This document shows positions 8,906-19,447 of a DNA stretch of 36,314 nt, piece by piece; position 1 is the stretch's first letter, and every line of letters begins with the position of its first letter. A model generated the notes under the pieces. The model did no database searches. It worked only from the letters and a program-made list of their open reading frames with translations, and was not told the DNA's origin. The position numbers and the translations under genes are program-made. Source of the stretch: a virus; IMG/VR virus record IMGVR_UViG_3300030107_005355, positions 1 through 36,314 of that record, one strand, 5' to 3'.

Positions 8906-11900
8906 ATGCCGGAAATAAAAAACACCTTCACCGGTGGTAAAATGAACAAAGATCTTGATGAAAGACTTGTTCCAAAAGGTGAATACATAGACGCTATGAA
9001 CGTACAAGTATCAACATCAGAAAACTCTGACGTGGGTACAGTTCAAAATATATTAGGAAACTCTTTAGGTTGTCCTAATGATTTTCTTCCAGTCAATAGT
9101 TACACTGTAGGCTCTATATCTGATGAGTCTAATGATAATTTATATTGGATGGTTTCTGGTGATCCCTTCGGCGATTCTGCCGCAAATTTATCTCAAAATA
9201 TTAATTTACAAGCTCCAATTAATTTATCAGATCAAATAGTAAGAAAAACTACAGACGGTTGTGAACGTGTTTTTGTAGATAAATATGGTTTTTCTGCTGT
9301 TAACACCTCGACTAATGATGATAATATTATAGAAGGCATTAGTACAGAAATTTTTAATCAAATACAAGTTGGAACTGAAGTTACAGGTGTAGATTCTTTT
9401 GGTAATAGTTCAAATACTGCTTCTGTAACATCTATTTCTACTCCAGATCCATATGACGCTATTTTTGATGCAGATCCTAGCTCTTCAAACGTTACACAAA
9501 CTTTTTTTGCTGATCCTAACGTAAATCCAGCTGTAAAAATTGGAAATAAAATACTAATACCAGCTATAATGGGTGATGCTGCCAGCGCCATGCCTACCGC
9601 GTCAACAAGTTGGAGTGCAGCAGCTGATTTTATTTATATAACTCATTTTACTGGAACTTTAAGTGGTTTAATAGGTGAAACTATAAATTTATTTTATAAT
9701 GATAATGCACTTTCTCAAACTTATCAAATAACAAACGCGACTAATGCTAACTTAACAATTGCAGGTTTAGGTATATCAGCTGTAAAAGTTACTTTGGACA
9801 ACAACCTTCCTATCAACTTGGCTAATTCTTTAAATAATCCAAGTCCTTCTACTTGGGGCGTGTCAAGCCCTACACATTTCTTTGAAACTTATGGTGCAAA
9901 TCAAAATAATATAGTAGCTTCAATAACTCAAACAGTAACTGTAAATAATAACCTTTTTAATGGTAATATATACTTTTACGATTACAACACCGGAAATATA
10001 AGTTATGATGTTACTAATTTTGCTGTAGGAGATATTATAAATATAGTTCCAATAAGTAATCAAGTAGGTGGTCTTCTCAATTGCAAAATAAACAATATTA
10101 ATCCTGTAGATAATTCTGTTACAGTTGAAGATTTAAATGGAAACCCTATTATACCTTTTCAAGTTGGTGGATTTATAAATGGTGTTGCAGTTCCGGAGTA
10201 TGGACAAATCCTTATTACTGGTGAAAATAAAGTTTTTTTAAATACAGATTTAATTTTATCTAGTGGGTTTGAAAATGGTTTAAGTTCATATCAAGCTTTG
10301 CTATTTAAAAACCCTAGAGTTTTAAACTATCAACACGGTCAAATTATAACTGGTATAAATATTGTTGATGATATGTTATTTTGGACTGATAATAGAACAG
10401 AACCAAAAAAAATAAATATTAATTCTAGTATAGAAGGTACTATACAATATCCTTTTCCTTTAACTCAAACTAGATTAATTAATCCTTCTCAAAGCATTGG
10501 TTATGCTAACAATATACCTGTTAAAGAAAAACATGTAACAGTTATTAAAACACCACCACTAAGCGCTCCAATTTTAGAAATGGTTGGCGAAAGAAAAGGA
10601 AATAGCTATGGTGAAGTTAATTATAATTTTTCAGGAGTTAATAATGATAGTCAAGTAATACTAAATATATTTTCTATAACATCATCGCCTTTAAATTACG
10701 AAGTAAATGATATATTATTATTAAAATCATTTGAAATAGACTCTAGTTTTCCGGTGACAGATTATGATATTAGAGTTGTTGTTAAAGAAAAAACTTCTAG
10801 CTCTACTTTTGTTTGTGATATTCTTAGTATTGACGAAGAGTTAAGTTTTACAAGTGATGATTTTTCTTGTGATTTAGATAAGTCATATGAAAAACTATAT
10901 AAATTAAAGTTTCCAAGATTTTCTTTCAGGTTTAAATATAAAGACAATGAATATTCTTCTTTTGGACCTTTTTCTGAACCAGCTTTTATGGCTGGAGATT
11001 TTAATTTTAAACCTAATTCAGGTTATAATTTAGGTATGGAAAACAAACTTAAAGAACTAACAATAAAACAAATAGTTCCTGGTAATATTCCAGAAGATGT
11101 AAAGCAAATAGATATATTATATAAAGAATCTGATTCTCCAAACGTTTATATAGTTGATGAAATAAAACCTAGCGATCAATACTGGTTTGATAATTCTTAC
11201 AAAATAAAACAAGAAACAATTAAATCTGTAGTTGCTTCAAACCAATTATTAAGAGCATTTGATAACGTGCCAAAAAGAGCGTTAGCTCAAGATGTTTCAG
11301 GTAATAGAATTATATATGGTAATTATGAGCAAAATTACAATTTAGATGATACTAGAGTTTCTTTTACTTTTAATTTAAAAAATAGAAACTCTGGAGATTA
11401 TAAATCTATAAAATCTTTAAGAAGTTATCAATTAGGCGTTGTGTATTCTGATCAATATAATAGACAAACACCTGTTTTAACAGATGTGAGTGGTTCTAAA
11501 TCTGTAGGTAAATTAGATTCTGCGTCTACTAATCAAATAGAAGTACAATTAAATAGTAATGCACCTAGTTGGGCTACTTATCAAAAATTTTACATAAAAG
11601 AAGTTTCTACTAAGTATCACAATTTAGCACTAGACAGATATTTTGATGCTGAAGATGGTAATCTTTGGCTTTCTTTTTCTTCTAATGATAGAAATAAAAT
11701 TGATTTAGATACTACTTTGTTTCTTAAAAAAGCATATGATAGTAACGTTCCAGAAACAACTTTAGAACAATATAAAGTTATTGATGTTAAAAACGAATCG
11801 CCAGAATATATAAGAACTAGAAAAGTTTTGCTAGGTTCTGTTTCAAATGAGCAATATTCTGATGGTAGTTTACCTCGTGATGGTTTGTTATCTGGAAATA

Positions 11901-14900
11901 GCGTTCTTTTTGTAGGTGCTCATGATAGTAAATATACAGATTCAACTAACACTACTTTACGTGGAAAATATCCTTTTGAAAACGGTTTACCAGTTGTAGG
12001 TCAAGATACTTTATATATATCATCTACTGTTATGGAACGTACTTTATTAGATAATTTTCATAAAAAACATAACTCTCCAGATGCTGAAAGTGAGACTAAC
12101 GATGGTGGTGGTGGTGGTAGTAAATCTGTCAACAGTCCTTTATATATAAGAATAAGACAACAGGGCTTAGATTTTTTAACGGTAGATCAAACAGCTTGGT
12201 ATGAAGTAGATAATGTTGTAAGAACTAAAAAGTCTGATGCTACTTCTAGCCCTGCTGAAAGTGATAATAAATATATTATAAAATTAAAAAAGAAGTTAGG
12301 TGATGACGCGGAGTTTACTTATAGTAAAACAGCTCATCCTGCAGGTATTAATGGTAATAGAAACTTTTTAAGAAATAGATCTTCTGGAAACACTGATGTG
12401 AATACATATAGAATAAGCGGTGGTGGTGGCTATAGTGATTATTTAGTTTTAGACATAGCACAAGAAATAGTTCAAAATAGATCTGTATTTCAAGGAAGAT
12501 TTTTTGTAAAAATACTTAGAGACGAATACATTGATAGAGTTATAGTTCAACCAAATATTGAGCAATATAGAACTGTTGCTGTAGCTGAGTGTGGATATAT
12601 AAAAGATTTTGATTATGAAGATCCTAGTAGTGGTATTAGTAAGTCAACCCATAATGACGGTATAAACCATATAAATGATTATGGCTTTAACGGTGCGCCA
12701 GGAGGACTAGCTACACAATATACAGACACAGCTAGTGAATACTTTACAATAACTACTAATTTTAACTGGAACATAAATAATATTTTAAATTCATCTTTTG
12801 GAATTCATAACGCTAAACCTGAAACGCCTTATAATGAAAATGTTTATTGGGGACATCATGTTTGGAGAAAAATAAATAACAAACTAAAAGACTTACATAC
12901 TGAATCAAGATGGGTTATTGACGAGGCTTTTGCCGCTGGAGAAGAACCGCTTTGGGGTAGACATAGTTTTAAAAAAAGATACGAAAAAGCATATAAACCT
13001 ACTTCAAACCCATTAATTGCTCAATTACCAGCAATTTATCAAGGTGATCAAAATATAGGAACAACTAATTATGGAGGTTATAATTATCTTAGTTCTAATA
13101 CATCTTCTATATCTCATAATAGAAATAGCATGTGGGGTAATTTTGTTAATAGTAATGGCACTTATTATAATAGTGGTACTACCACTGGTGGTTATGGTGG
13201 AGGTTTAGATAAAGGAGATGACACTTATTCTTATGAATATCACACAACAGGTCTTGGTGTAACTGATTTTACAATAGATTTATCTTACATTGGACCTGGA
13301 AAAATTAATAAACAAGCACACGGCGCTAATGGTAGCGTTGCAGATTGGCATGAGCGGCCTTATAGTTTAAATCCAATAATTATAACTAGTAAGTTTGTTA
13401 AAGACCTTATAGAAAATAATTATTATCATGGAAATTTTCAAACTAGAAATTGGGTAGACAATTGGAAAATAGAAGGTAGATTCGCTGATTCCAATGAGTC
13501 AAAGGCAGAAATTTTTGGTCAAAATTTAAGACCTGGTAAGTTTTTAAGATTTAAAAATGACCCAAATAAAATTGTTTATGAAATAGTAAATGTAAATAAA
13601 TTTTATAAAGTAAATTATTCTGAAACTTTTCATGGTAAAAATGAATATCCATTTTTTGATTTATCTATGATTCCAGGTGGTACACCTGCGCTTACATACG
13701 ACGATTATTTAAAAGTAGCTGAAGTTTGGCAAAACTACGCACACTTTAATAGAAGAATAACATATAGACTAACATTAAGAGCTCCTGATGGTGGTGTAAT
13801 AGGTACTGATGGTTTAGGTAACGCGGGTGGTTACGATCCTATTGGTAATCCTACGGCTGTTGCGGCTCCAACTGCTAGTGATAAATTAGTAATAGCATCT
13901 AACGACTATAATTGTCCTATAGAAATTGTTGAAAAAGAAATTATTATAAATGATAACGATGTAGATTTTACAGAAGATGCAGCAATTTTTGAAACAGAAC
14001 CTAAAGAAACTGCTGATTTAAATATTTTTCATGAAATAAGTGATACTTTACCTGTTAATTTTTTTGGAGAAAGTGGTTATGCTTTTGCTCCAGTTGGAAC
14101 TTTAGTTTCTACAACTACAACAGGTAGTTTTCCAAATCCTATATTGCCATTGCCATCAAATAAGCCTGCTGAAGTTGTAAGTTGGGAAGATAATATAGTT
14201 AAAATAAATACAGAAGTTGCTCAAGATTATCTAACTGTTAACAACATAATAAAGTTTTCAAGATTAGATGGTAGTTATACTACAGCTAAATTTGGCGGTT
14301 TAGTAAATTCTGAAACTATTAATTATACAGACCCACTTACAGGTTCTGTTTCTAGCATAACAGTAAGTAAATCTTTTTATATAAGTCCACGTAGAGAATC
14401 TGTTTCATATGGTTTAAGCTGGCATAATTGTTATTCTTTTGGTAACGGTGTAGAGTCTAGCTCTATAAGAGATGTTTTTAATTCACCATCGTTGGATAAA
14501 GGTCCTAGAGTATCTACTACACTTGAAGAGGGTTATGAAGTAGAACAAAGAAAATATGGTTTAATATATTCTGGTATATACAACTCTAACTCTGGAGTTA
14601 ATAATTTAAATCAATTTATTCAAGCTGAAAAAATTACAAAAGAAATAAATCCTAGTTATGGTAGTATACAAAAACTACACGCTGGTTGGGGTCAAAATGG
14701 GGATTTATTAGCTTTATGTGAAGATAGAGTTTTAAAAATATTAGCAAATAAAGATGCTTTGTTTAATGCTGATGGTAGTACTAATTTAACTGCTACTAAA
14801 AACGTTTTAGGATCAGCAACACCTTATTCTAGTGAATTTGGTATATCTAAAAACCCAGAATCTTTCGCCTCAGAATCATTTAGAGCATATTTTACAGACA

Positions 14901-17179
14901 AAGTAAGAGGTAAAGTTATTAGACTTTCAAGAGATGGTTTAACTCCTATATCTGACGCTGGTATGAGTGATTGGTTTAAAGATAATTTAAAAATATCAAG
15001 AACTTTATTTGGTAGTTATGATGACAAAAAAGGAGAGTATAATATTACTTTACAAGGAGATGAAATATCAAAAACCATATCTTATAAAGAAAACGTAAGA
15101 GGCTGGGTTAGTTTTAAATCTTTTGTTCCTGAAAACGCTATTAGCTGCGCTAATGAATATTACACTTTTCGAAGTGGTAAACTTTGGAAACATCACGACG
15201 AAAGCGTAGACAGAAATACTTTTTATGGTGTTTTTGATAATTCAACTGTAACCGCTTCTTTAAATGATGCACCTGGTATTGTAAAATCTTTTAATACTTT
15301 AAATTACGAAGGTAGTAATTCTAAAATTAATTTTAACATTGAAGAATATATTAATTTAACACCAAGAGATGGTTGGTATGTAGATAATATACATACAGAC
15401 TTAGAAAAAGGTAGCGTAAATAATTTTATAGACAAAGAAGGTAAATGGTTTAGCTATTTAAAAGGAAAAGACGTAGCAGTTACGGGTAATATGAGTATAG
15501 TTATTAATGATGACAATAGCTCACTTTTTGATCAAAGTAGCTTTGCAATACAAGGTTTAGGTATTTTAAATAACACAAGCTCTCCTAGCGCTGTGTTTGG
15601 TTGTACAGATGTTACAGCGTTGAATTATAATTCATTAGCAACTATTGATAATGGAACTTGTTTAACAGGTAATATAGGTTGTACAGATGCAACCGCGAAT
15701 AATTATGATTTAGCGTTAGCTCCAACCGTTGAAGATGGTAGTTGTGAATGGTATGGTTGTACAAATCCAAACGCAATTAACCCAACTAATTTTGGTCCAA
15801 CCGCTACCTCTTATGAATTATTATATCCAGGATCTATAATAGATAATGGTAGTTGTGTTACAGCTAATTACGGGTGTACAGATCCAGTAATGTTTAATTA
15901 TGATCCTAATGCTAATATTGATGATGGAAGTTGTGTTCCAATTATAAACGGCTGTGTAGGTAGACAAAATTTCTCCGGGAATTATATTTTTGCTACAACA
16001 GCTACTAATTACCAAGGACCAGGAGTTGGAGTAGCAAACACAGACGATGGTAGTTGCGAATTTAATTTTTGTAGCGAACCTGGTGATGTAAATTACAACG
16101 TTGACACTATTAATCAAGTTGGTTTTTATCAAGATCCTGTAACTGCAGCTGTTACCACTCAATACATCTTTAATAATCTACTTCAATTAGTACATACTTT
16201 CTGTGGTAGCGCCACTTATTACGCTTGTTTAGATCCAGGTTTTAGTAACTTTAATGCTGGTGTACCGGCTAATGTAACTGCTTCACCTTGTGATGGTGGT
16301 GTTCCAGGTTGTGATAATACACCTGGTAATGAGTGTACAGGACCTGGAAATGGAGTAGCTTGTTGCGAAGGGCCTGTTTCTTCGTTGTCTGCAGGTTGTT
16401 TAAATCCTAACGCACCTAATGGTCAAGGGCTTGGAGTTGGTGTTTATTTACCTGATTGTGTCGGTGCAATACCAAACCAAACTTTAGGTGCGCATCCAAA
16501 CTACGGTAATGAAACTTGTTGTCAGCAGTATGGATGTGTTAACGATAGTACTGCTGCTAACTACATAGATGTTAATCTAGCTCAAAATCAATTTCCTGCT
16601 GGTAACGCTAACGCTGGACAACCAACTCATGTTCAAGGTACTGGTGGTTGCAATGGCACGGGATGTTGTTACGATGTACTTGCTTATCAATGTGATGTTG
16701 ACGGTTTTGTAGAAGCTACAACAATAACAGGTTTAAGTAGCTCAGATATTATGAATAACCCACAGACTTATCCTAACGATCCTGTTAATAATGTTATTCA
16801 CCCAACTACTAATTCAACAGGCTCTTGGGTAGATAATGCTTACGCGGTGGATCTTGTAGCAAGCAACTTATGGGAAGGATTAGAAACTGGCGATGGTTGT
16901 ATCGGTGGTTGTACACAACCACTAGATTGTAATTATAATTCACAAGCTACTTGGGATGATGGTTCATGCTCAGGTACTTATAATGTTGGACCTAGTAAAT
17001 TTGCCTGTATAAGCGGTGGAGGAAGTTGTACTCAAATTGGTCCTTGTCACCCGCTTTATAACACAGCAGATGCTTATAGTACTCCTGCTGCTTGTTTAAA
17101 TGGTTCTTCTGGTTGTATTCAATCTGCAGGTGGTGGCGGATTAAGTAGTGGTGGTAGTATAACTGGTACCGGTGGTTAA
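8906..17179 (+). CDS. Giant tail (nozzle/stabilisation-type) protein with C-terminal Cys-rich repeats
   Basis: A 2757-residue protein starting 3 bases after the adaptor stop. The N-terminus (KNTFTGGKMNKDLDERLV, then YIDAMNVQVSTSE and GTVQNILGN) is the pattern I remember from tail stabilisation/nozzle proteins of marine short-tailed phages. Residues to about 2220 are beta-rich with Asn/Asp/Gly-rich loops, including a Gly5 run at 1067-1071 and another Gly4 near 1170. A propeller-like core with KLHAGWGQNGDLLALCEDRV (about 1920) and SESFRAYFTDKVRGKV follows. From residue 2232 the chain changes to cysteine-rich GCTD...NY...DDGSC repeats and ends in a Gly/Ser tail. The repeats resemble those of secreted Flavobacteriia proteins. 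The likely role is the tail hub plus receptor contact. Confidence 0.65.
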   Translation: MPEIKNTFTGGKMNKDLDERLVPKGEYIDAMNVQVSTSENSDVGTVQNILGNSLGCPNDFLPVNSYTVGSISDESNDNLYWMVSGDPFGDSAANLSQNINLQAPINLSDQIVRKTTDGCERVFVDKYGFSAVNTSTNDDNIIEGISTEIFNQIQVGTEVTGVDSFGNSSNTASVTSISTPDPYDAIFDADPSSSNVTQTFFADPNVNPAVKIGNKILIPAIMGDAASAMPTASTSWSAAADFIYITHFTGTLSGLIGETINLFYNDNALSQTYQITNATNANLTIAGLGISAVKVTLDNNLPINLANSLNNPSPSTWGVSSPTHFFETYGANQNNIVASITQTVTVNNNLFNGNIYFYDYNTGNISYDVTNFAVGDIINIVPISNQVGGLLNCKINNINPVDNSVTVEDLNGNPIIPFQVGGFINGVAVPEYGQILITGENKVFLNTDLILSSGFENGLSSYQALLFKNPRVLNYQHGQIITGINIVDDMLFWTDNRTEPKKININSSIEGTIQYPFPLTQTRLINPSQSIGYANNIPVKEKHVTVIKTPPLSAPILEMVGERKGNSYGEVNYNFSGVNNDSQVILNIFSITSSPLNYEVNDILLLKSFEIDSSFPVTDYDIRVVVKEKTSSSTFVCDILSIDEELSFTSDDFSCDLDKSYEKLYKLKFPRFSFRFKYKDNEYSSFGPFSEPAFMAGDFNFKPNSGYNLGMENKLKELTIKQIVPGNIPEDVKQIDILYKESDSPNVYIVDEIKPSDQYWFDNSYKIKQETIKSVVASNQLLRAFDNVPKRALAQDVSGNRIIYGNYEQNYNLDDTRVSFTFNLKNRNSGDYKSIKSLRSYQLGVVYSDQYNRQTPVLTDVSGSKSVGKLDSASTNQIEVQLNSNAPSWATYQKFYIKEVSTKYHNLALDRYFDAEDGNLWLSFSSNDRNKIDLDTTLFLKKAYDSNVPETTLEQYKVIDVKNESPEYIRTRKVLLGSVSNEQYSDGSLPRDGLLSGNSVLFVGAHDSKYTDSTNTTLRGKYPFENGLPVVGQDTLYISSTVMERTLLDNFHKKHNSPDAESETNDGGGGGSKSVNSPLYIRIRQQGLDFLTVDQTAWYEVDNVVRTKKSDATSSPAESDNKYIIKLKKKLGDDAEFTYSKTAHPAGINGNRNFLRNRSSGNTDVNTYRISGGGGYSDYLVLDIAQEIVQNRSVFQGRFFVKILRDEYIDRVIVQPNIEQYRTVAVAECGYIKDFDYEDPSSGISKSTHNDGINHINDYGFNGAPGGLATQYTDTASEYFTITTNFNWNINNILNSSFGIHNAKPETPYNENVYWGHHVWRKINNKLKDLHTESRWVIDEAFAAGEEPLWGRHSFKKRYEKAYKPTSNPLIAQLPAIYQGDQNIGTTNYGGYNYLSSNTSSISHNRNSMWGNFVNSNGTYYNSGTTTGGYGGGLDKGDDTYSYEYHTTGLGVTDFTIDLSYIGPGKINKQAHGANGSVADWHERPYSLNPIIITSKFVKDLIENNYYHGNFQTRNWVDNWKIEGRFADSNESKAEIFGQNLRPGKFLRFKNDPNKIVYEIVNVNKFYKVNYSETFHGKNEYPFFDLSMIPGGTPALTYDDYLKVAEVWQNYAHFNRRITYRLTLRAPDGGVIGTDGLGNAGGYDPIGNPTAVAAPTASDKLVIASNDYNCPIEIVEKEIIINDNDVDFTEDAAIFETEPKETADLNIFHEISDTLPVNFFGESGYAFAPVGTLVSTTTTGSFPNPILPLPSNKPAEVVSWEDNIVKINTEVAQDYLTVNNIIKFSRLDGSYTTAKFGGLVNSETINYTDPLTGSVSSITVSKSFYISPRRESVSYGLSWHNCYSFGNGVESSSIRDVFNSPSLDKGPRVSTTLEEGYEVEQRKYGLIYSGIYNSNSGVNNLNQFIQAEKITKEINPSYGSIQKLHAGWGQNGDLLALCEDRVLKILANKDALFNADGSTNLTATKNVLGSATPYSSEFGISKNPESFASESFRAYFTDKVRGKVIRLSRDGLTPISDAGMSDWFKDNLKISRTLFGSYDDKKGEYNITLQGDEISKTISYKENVRGWVSFKSFVPENAISCANEYYTFRSGKLWKHHDESVDRNTFYGVFDNSTVTASLNDAPGIVKSFNTLNYEGSNSKINFNIEEYINLTPRDGWYVDNIHTDLEKGSVNNFIDKEGKWFSYLKGKDVAVTGNMSIVINDDNSSLFDQSSFAIQGLGILNNTSSPSAVFGCTDVTALNYNSLATIDNGTCLTGNIGCTDATANNYDLALAPTVEDGSCEWYGCTNPNAINPTNFGPTATSYELLYPGSIIDNGSCVTANYGCTDPVMFNYDPNANIDDGSCVPIINGCVGRQNFSGNYIFATTATNYQGPGVGVANTDDGSCEFNFCSEPGDVNYNVDTINQVGFYQDPVTAAVTTQYIFNNLLQLVHTFCGSATYYACLDPGFSNFNAGVPANVTASPCDGGVPGCDNTPGNECTGPGNGVACCEGPVSSLSAGCLNPNAPNGQGLGVGVYLPDCVGAIPNQTLGAHPNYGNETCCQQYGCVNDSTAANYIDVNLAQNQFPAGNANAGQPTHVQGTGGCNGTGCCYDVLAYQCDVDGFVEATTITGLSSSDIMNNPQTYPNDPVNNVIHPTTNSTGSWVDNAYAVDLVASNLWEGLETGDGCIGGCTQPLDCNYNSQATWDDGSCSGTYNVGPSKFACISGGGSCTQIGPCHPLYNTADAYSTPAACLNGSSGCIQSAGGGGLSSGGSITGTGG
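15599..16969 (+). repeat. Cys-rich GCTD-type protein repeats in the tail protein
   Basis: Degenerate units of consensus G-C-T-D-x(3)-N-Y-(x)n-D-D/N-G-S/T-C, at residues 2232 to about 2688 of the tail protein. The clearest are GCTDVTALNY, GCTDATANNY, GCTNPNA, GCTDPVMFNY, and the last at GCTQPLDCNY...DDGSC. Spacers vary from a few to about 30 residues; several later units have lost one half. Asp-rich, Cys-paired loops of this kind can bind calcium (thrombospondin type 3-like), which is inference here. DNA copies are diverged, so they are not recent tandem duplications. Confidence 0.8.
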
Positions 17180-17199
17180 TATTAATAAAATAAAAAAAT

Positions 17200-17589
17200 A
17201 TGGCAAATCAAATGACAACATTATCATTTAAAAAAGTTAACTTTTCATTACAAGTTGGAGATATAATATATTTCACAAGCGGTGGTGTAAAGGTTGGTGA
17301 TTTTAATTCTTCTAAACTAGAAAATACTAAAAAGTTAGGTGAAGTTAAGAAGATAGAATACAACGATGTGACTGAAGAGTTTGATATTGACGTTTATTAT
17401 GATGATGTTTTTTATCCTAGTACTTCAGATTTACCTTCGTCAGGAGATTATATATCTTTTGTTAAAGATAAACAAGTAAATACAACTAGTTTATTAGGTT
17501 ATTATGCTAGTATTAATTTTGTTAATGATTCTAAAGAAAAAGCAGAGTTGTTTAGTTTTGGATCTGAGTTTTCTGAAAGTAGTAAATAA
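17200..17589 (+). CDS. Small beta-rich structural protein
   Basis: A 129-residue protein between the giant tail protein and the 600-residue beta-rich protein. It is rich in beta-type residues (LQVGDIIYF, GVKVGDFNSS, FDIDVYYDDVFYP) and resembles a short SH3/OB-like barrel, but no known family is recognised. The gap to the next gene is seven bases, so the two are probably co-translated and may act together. The leader has AAAATATG with no Shine-Dalgarno. Minor tail or baseplate component is the most likely role. Confidence 0.55.
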   Translation: MANQMTTLSFKKVNFSLQVGDIIYFTSGGVKVGDFNSSKLENTKKLGEVKKIEYNDVTEEFDIDVYYDDVFYPSTSDLPSSGDYISFVKDKQVNTTSLLGYYASINFVNDSKEKAELFSFGSEFSESSK

Positions 17590-17596
17590 ATAAAAA

Positions 17597-19399
17597 ATGG
17601 ATAAAATTATAAAAGAATTTATTATAGATTTAAGTGATTTGCCTTTTAGAACAACTAAAAGAACTTTTACTATAGTTGGTGATATAAACTCTGAATTTAT
17701 ATTAGAAATAAAAAACGAAGATAGTTACTATTATAATTTTACTACTAATTCTTTTCAGGTTGCTAAAACTAGATTAGAAGATGTTTTAGTTAATAAGTCT
17801 TACTCTGGTACTATAACTTTTCCTGCTATAACTGATGATGATCAATATGATATATATTTATACGCTAAACCTGGCACTAAACACGCTGATTATGTAGAAG
17901 CTAGATTTCCTGATGGTAGTTTAAATATAAATGGTAGTACTGGATCTAATTCTTTAATGATGCAAAAAGTAATATATCAGTATACTGCTTTAACATTAAC
18001 TCTTACTGGTTTTTCTTTAACTGGTGGTGTAGCTGGTACTTTTGGTACTCAAACTATATCTGTTGATAGAGGCGGAACGTTAAGTAAAACAGCATTTTCA
18101 TTTACAACAACAGCTGGCGCAACAGCTGCTTATAGAATTTTAAAACAACCTACTTACGATGAAATATTATCTTTTTTAGAACCTACTATTGGTAGTGCAC
18201 CAGAAGATATTTATACAGAAGATATATATCCAACAGCTACAGCGGCTTTTACAGGTGATGATGTTGATGGTGCTGTTACTAGTGGCACTGTTGTTAGAAT
18301 GGATGGTAGTGCTGGTACTAATCTTACTGTTGGAGACAAAATAACAACAGCTACAACAACAGGTACAGTCGATGGTGCTATTGCAGATGGCACAGTTGTA
18401 ACGTTAGACCAAACATGCAGCACTATAATGGCTGTTGGAGATCAAGTTACTGGAACTATAGCAGATGCGGCTGGCACCATATTAGAAGTAACAGTTGTTG
18501 GAACTGGTGGTAACGCTAATAGATTTACCGTTAATGAAGCTACTGCTTTTGAAGATGGCGCAACTTTAACATTTAGCTCTAAAGTAAATAGAAGTTTAAC
18601 AACCGTTACAGTAGTTGCTACTAGTGGTACAGATACTGATTTCACAATGTCACAAGCTATTCAGTTTCGCGATAATGCGCCTTTAACTTTCTTTAAACAA
18701 AAAAATTATAGATGGCCAATAAATAATTTAAAAAATATAACAAAAGGTATGATAGTTACAGGCACGAACGTAACATCTAGCACGACTGTTAGTGATTATA
18801 TTGATACTACGGTTTTATATGCTGACACTGAAAACGAAACAACAATAGCTAATAACTATGTACCAGCTTTAGATAATAACAATCAAACACCTACTGTTTC
18901 AAAAGGTGTTGTTACTGTACAACCAGGAAATATAGTATTTAATAATCAACAAATATTAGCTTTAGCTGGAGATACAATTAAAATAGGTGGTTATGGTAAA
19001 TCTTTAATAAACGATGTTTTTGGATATACGGTTGAAATTACAGATTTAGAATTAACATTGACAGCACCAACAACTACAACATCTGGAGCAGTTAGTAATA
19101 GTACTACTATAGGTGTAGCTGATAGAGAAGGTGTTATTAATAATATTTCTAGGATTAGTGGTATAGGTATAAATCCAGCACTACAAGATCCTCTTATAAC
19201 GGCTGGTGGTGGTGCTGATGGTGCTGGTAACTTTACAGCTGATGCAGCGCAAACATTAGAAAGTGGTATAACTTTAACAATACAAAACACAGGTAGGATA
19301 GCTACAATAACAGGAAACATCGAAATTACTAAAGTTGGTAATACAGATGCAACGTTTAGATTTGATGTAGACAAGCTGTTATCAACGTCTGCTTCTTAA
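17597..19399 (+). CDS. Beta-rich structural protein with two internal duplications
   Basis: A 600-residue protein that is Thr/Ala/Gly/Val-rich with almost no Cys, as in phage fibres and sheath-like surface proteins. Residues about 229-310 hold two copies of a GTVV...VGD-x-(I/V)-T unit (near 229-250 and 263-285). A second pair of units starts with F-T and ends x-L-T-F (near 310 and 349). The N-terminus (FIIDLSDLPFRTTKRTF) is a beta-type adaptor-like head. Such duplicated beta-hairpins are common in trimeric fibres. It sits in the tail module and is probably a tail or virion surface fibre; no catalytic motif is seen. Confidence 0.5.
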   Translation: MDKIIKEFIIDLSDLPFRTTKRTFTIVGDINSEFILEIKNEDSYYYNFTTNSFQVAKTRLEDVLVNKSYSGTITFPAITDDDQYDIYLYAKPGTKHADYVEARFPDGSLNINGSTGSNSLMMQKVIYQYTALTLTLTGFSLTGGVAGTFGTQTISVDRGGTLSKTAFSFTTTAGATAAYRILKQPTYDEILSFLEPTIGSAPEDIYTEDIYPTATAAFTGDDVDGAVTSGTVVRMDGSAGTNLTVGDKITTATTTGTVDGAIADGTVVTLDQTCSTIMAVGDQVTGTIADAAGTILEVTVVGTGGNANRFTVNEATAFEDGATLTFSSKVNRSLTTVTVVATSGTDTDFTMSQAIQFRDNAPLTFFKQKNYRWPINNLKNITKGMIVTGTNVTSSTTVSDYIDTTVLYADTENETTIANNYVPALDNNNQTPTVSKGVVTVQPGNIVFNNQQILALAGDTIKIGGYGKSLINDVFGYTVEITDLELTLTAPTTTTSGAVSNSTTIGVADREGVINNISRISGIGINPALQDPLITAGGGADGAGNFTADAAQTLESGITLTIQNTGRIATITGNIEITKVGNTDATFRFDVDKLLSTSAS

Positions 19400-19447
19400 A
19401 AAAACAAGTAAAACTGTGACTATTATAGATATAAATTATATATAATT

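Noticed and set aside
15821-16162. Minus-strand frame inside the Cys-repeat region
   Set aside because: No leader, no recognisable sequence, and lies fully inside the tail gene frame.
15599-17179. Diversity-generating retroelement target at the tail C-terminus
   Set aside because: No reverse transcriptase or template repeat is visible in the window.
8906-17179. Assembly chimera joining phage and host genes
   Set aside because: The frame is continuous without a break, base composition and codon use do not shift sharply at residue 2232, and the same repeat is found in another gene of the window.
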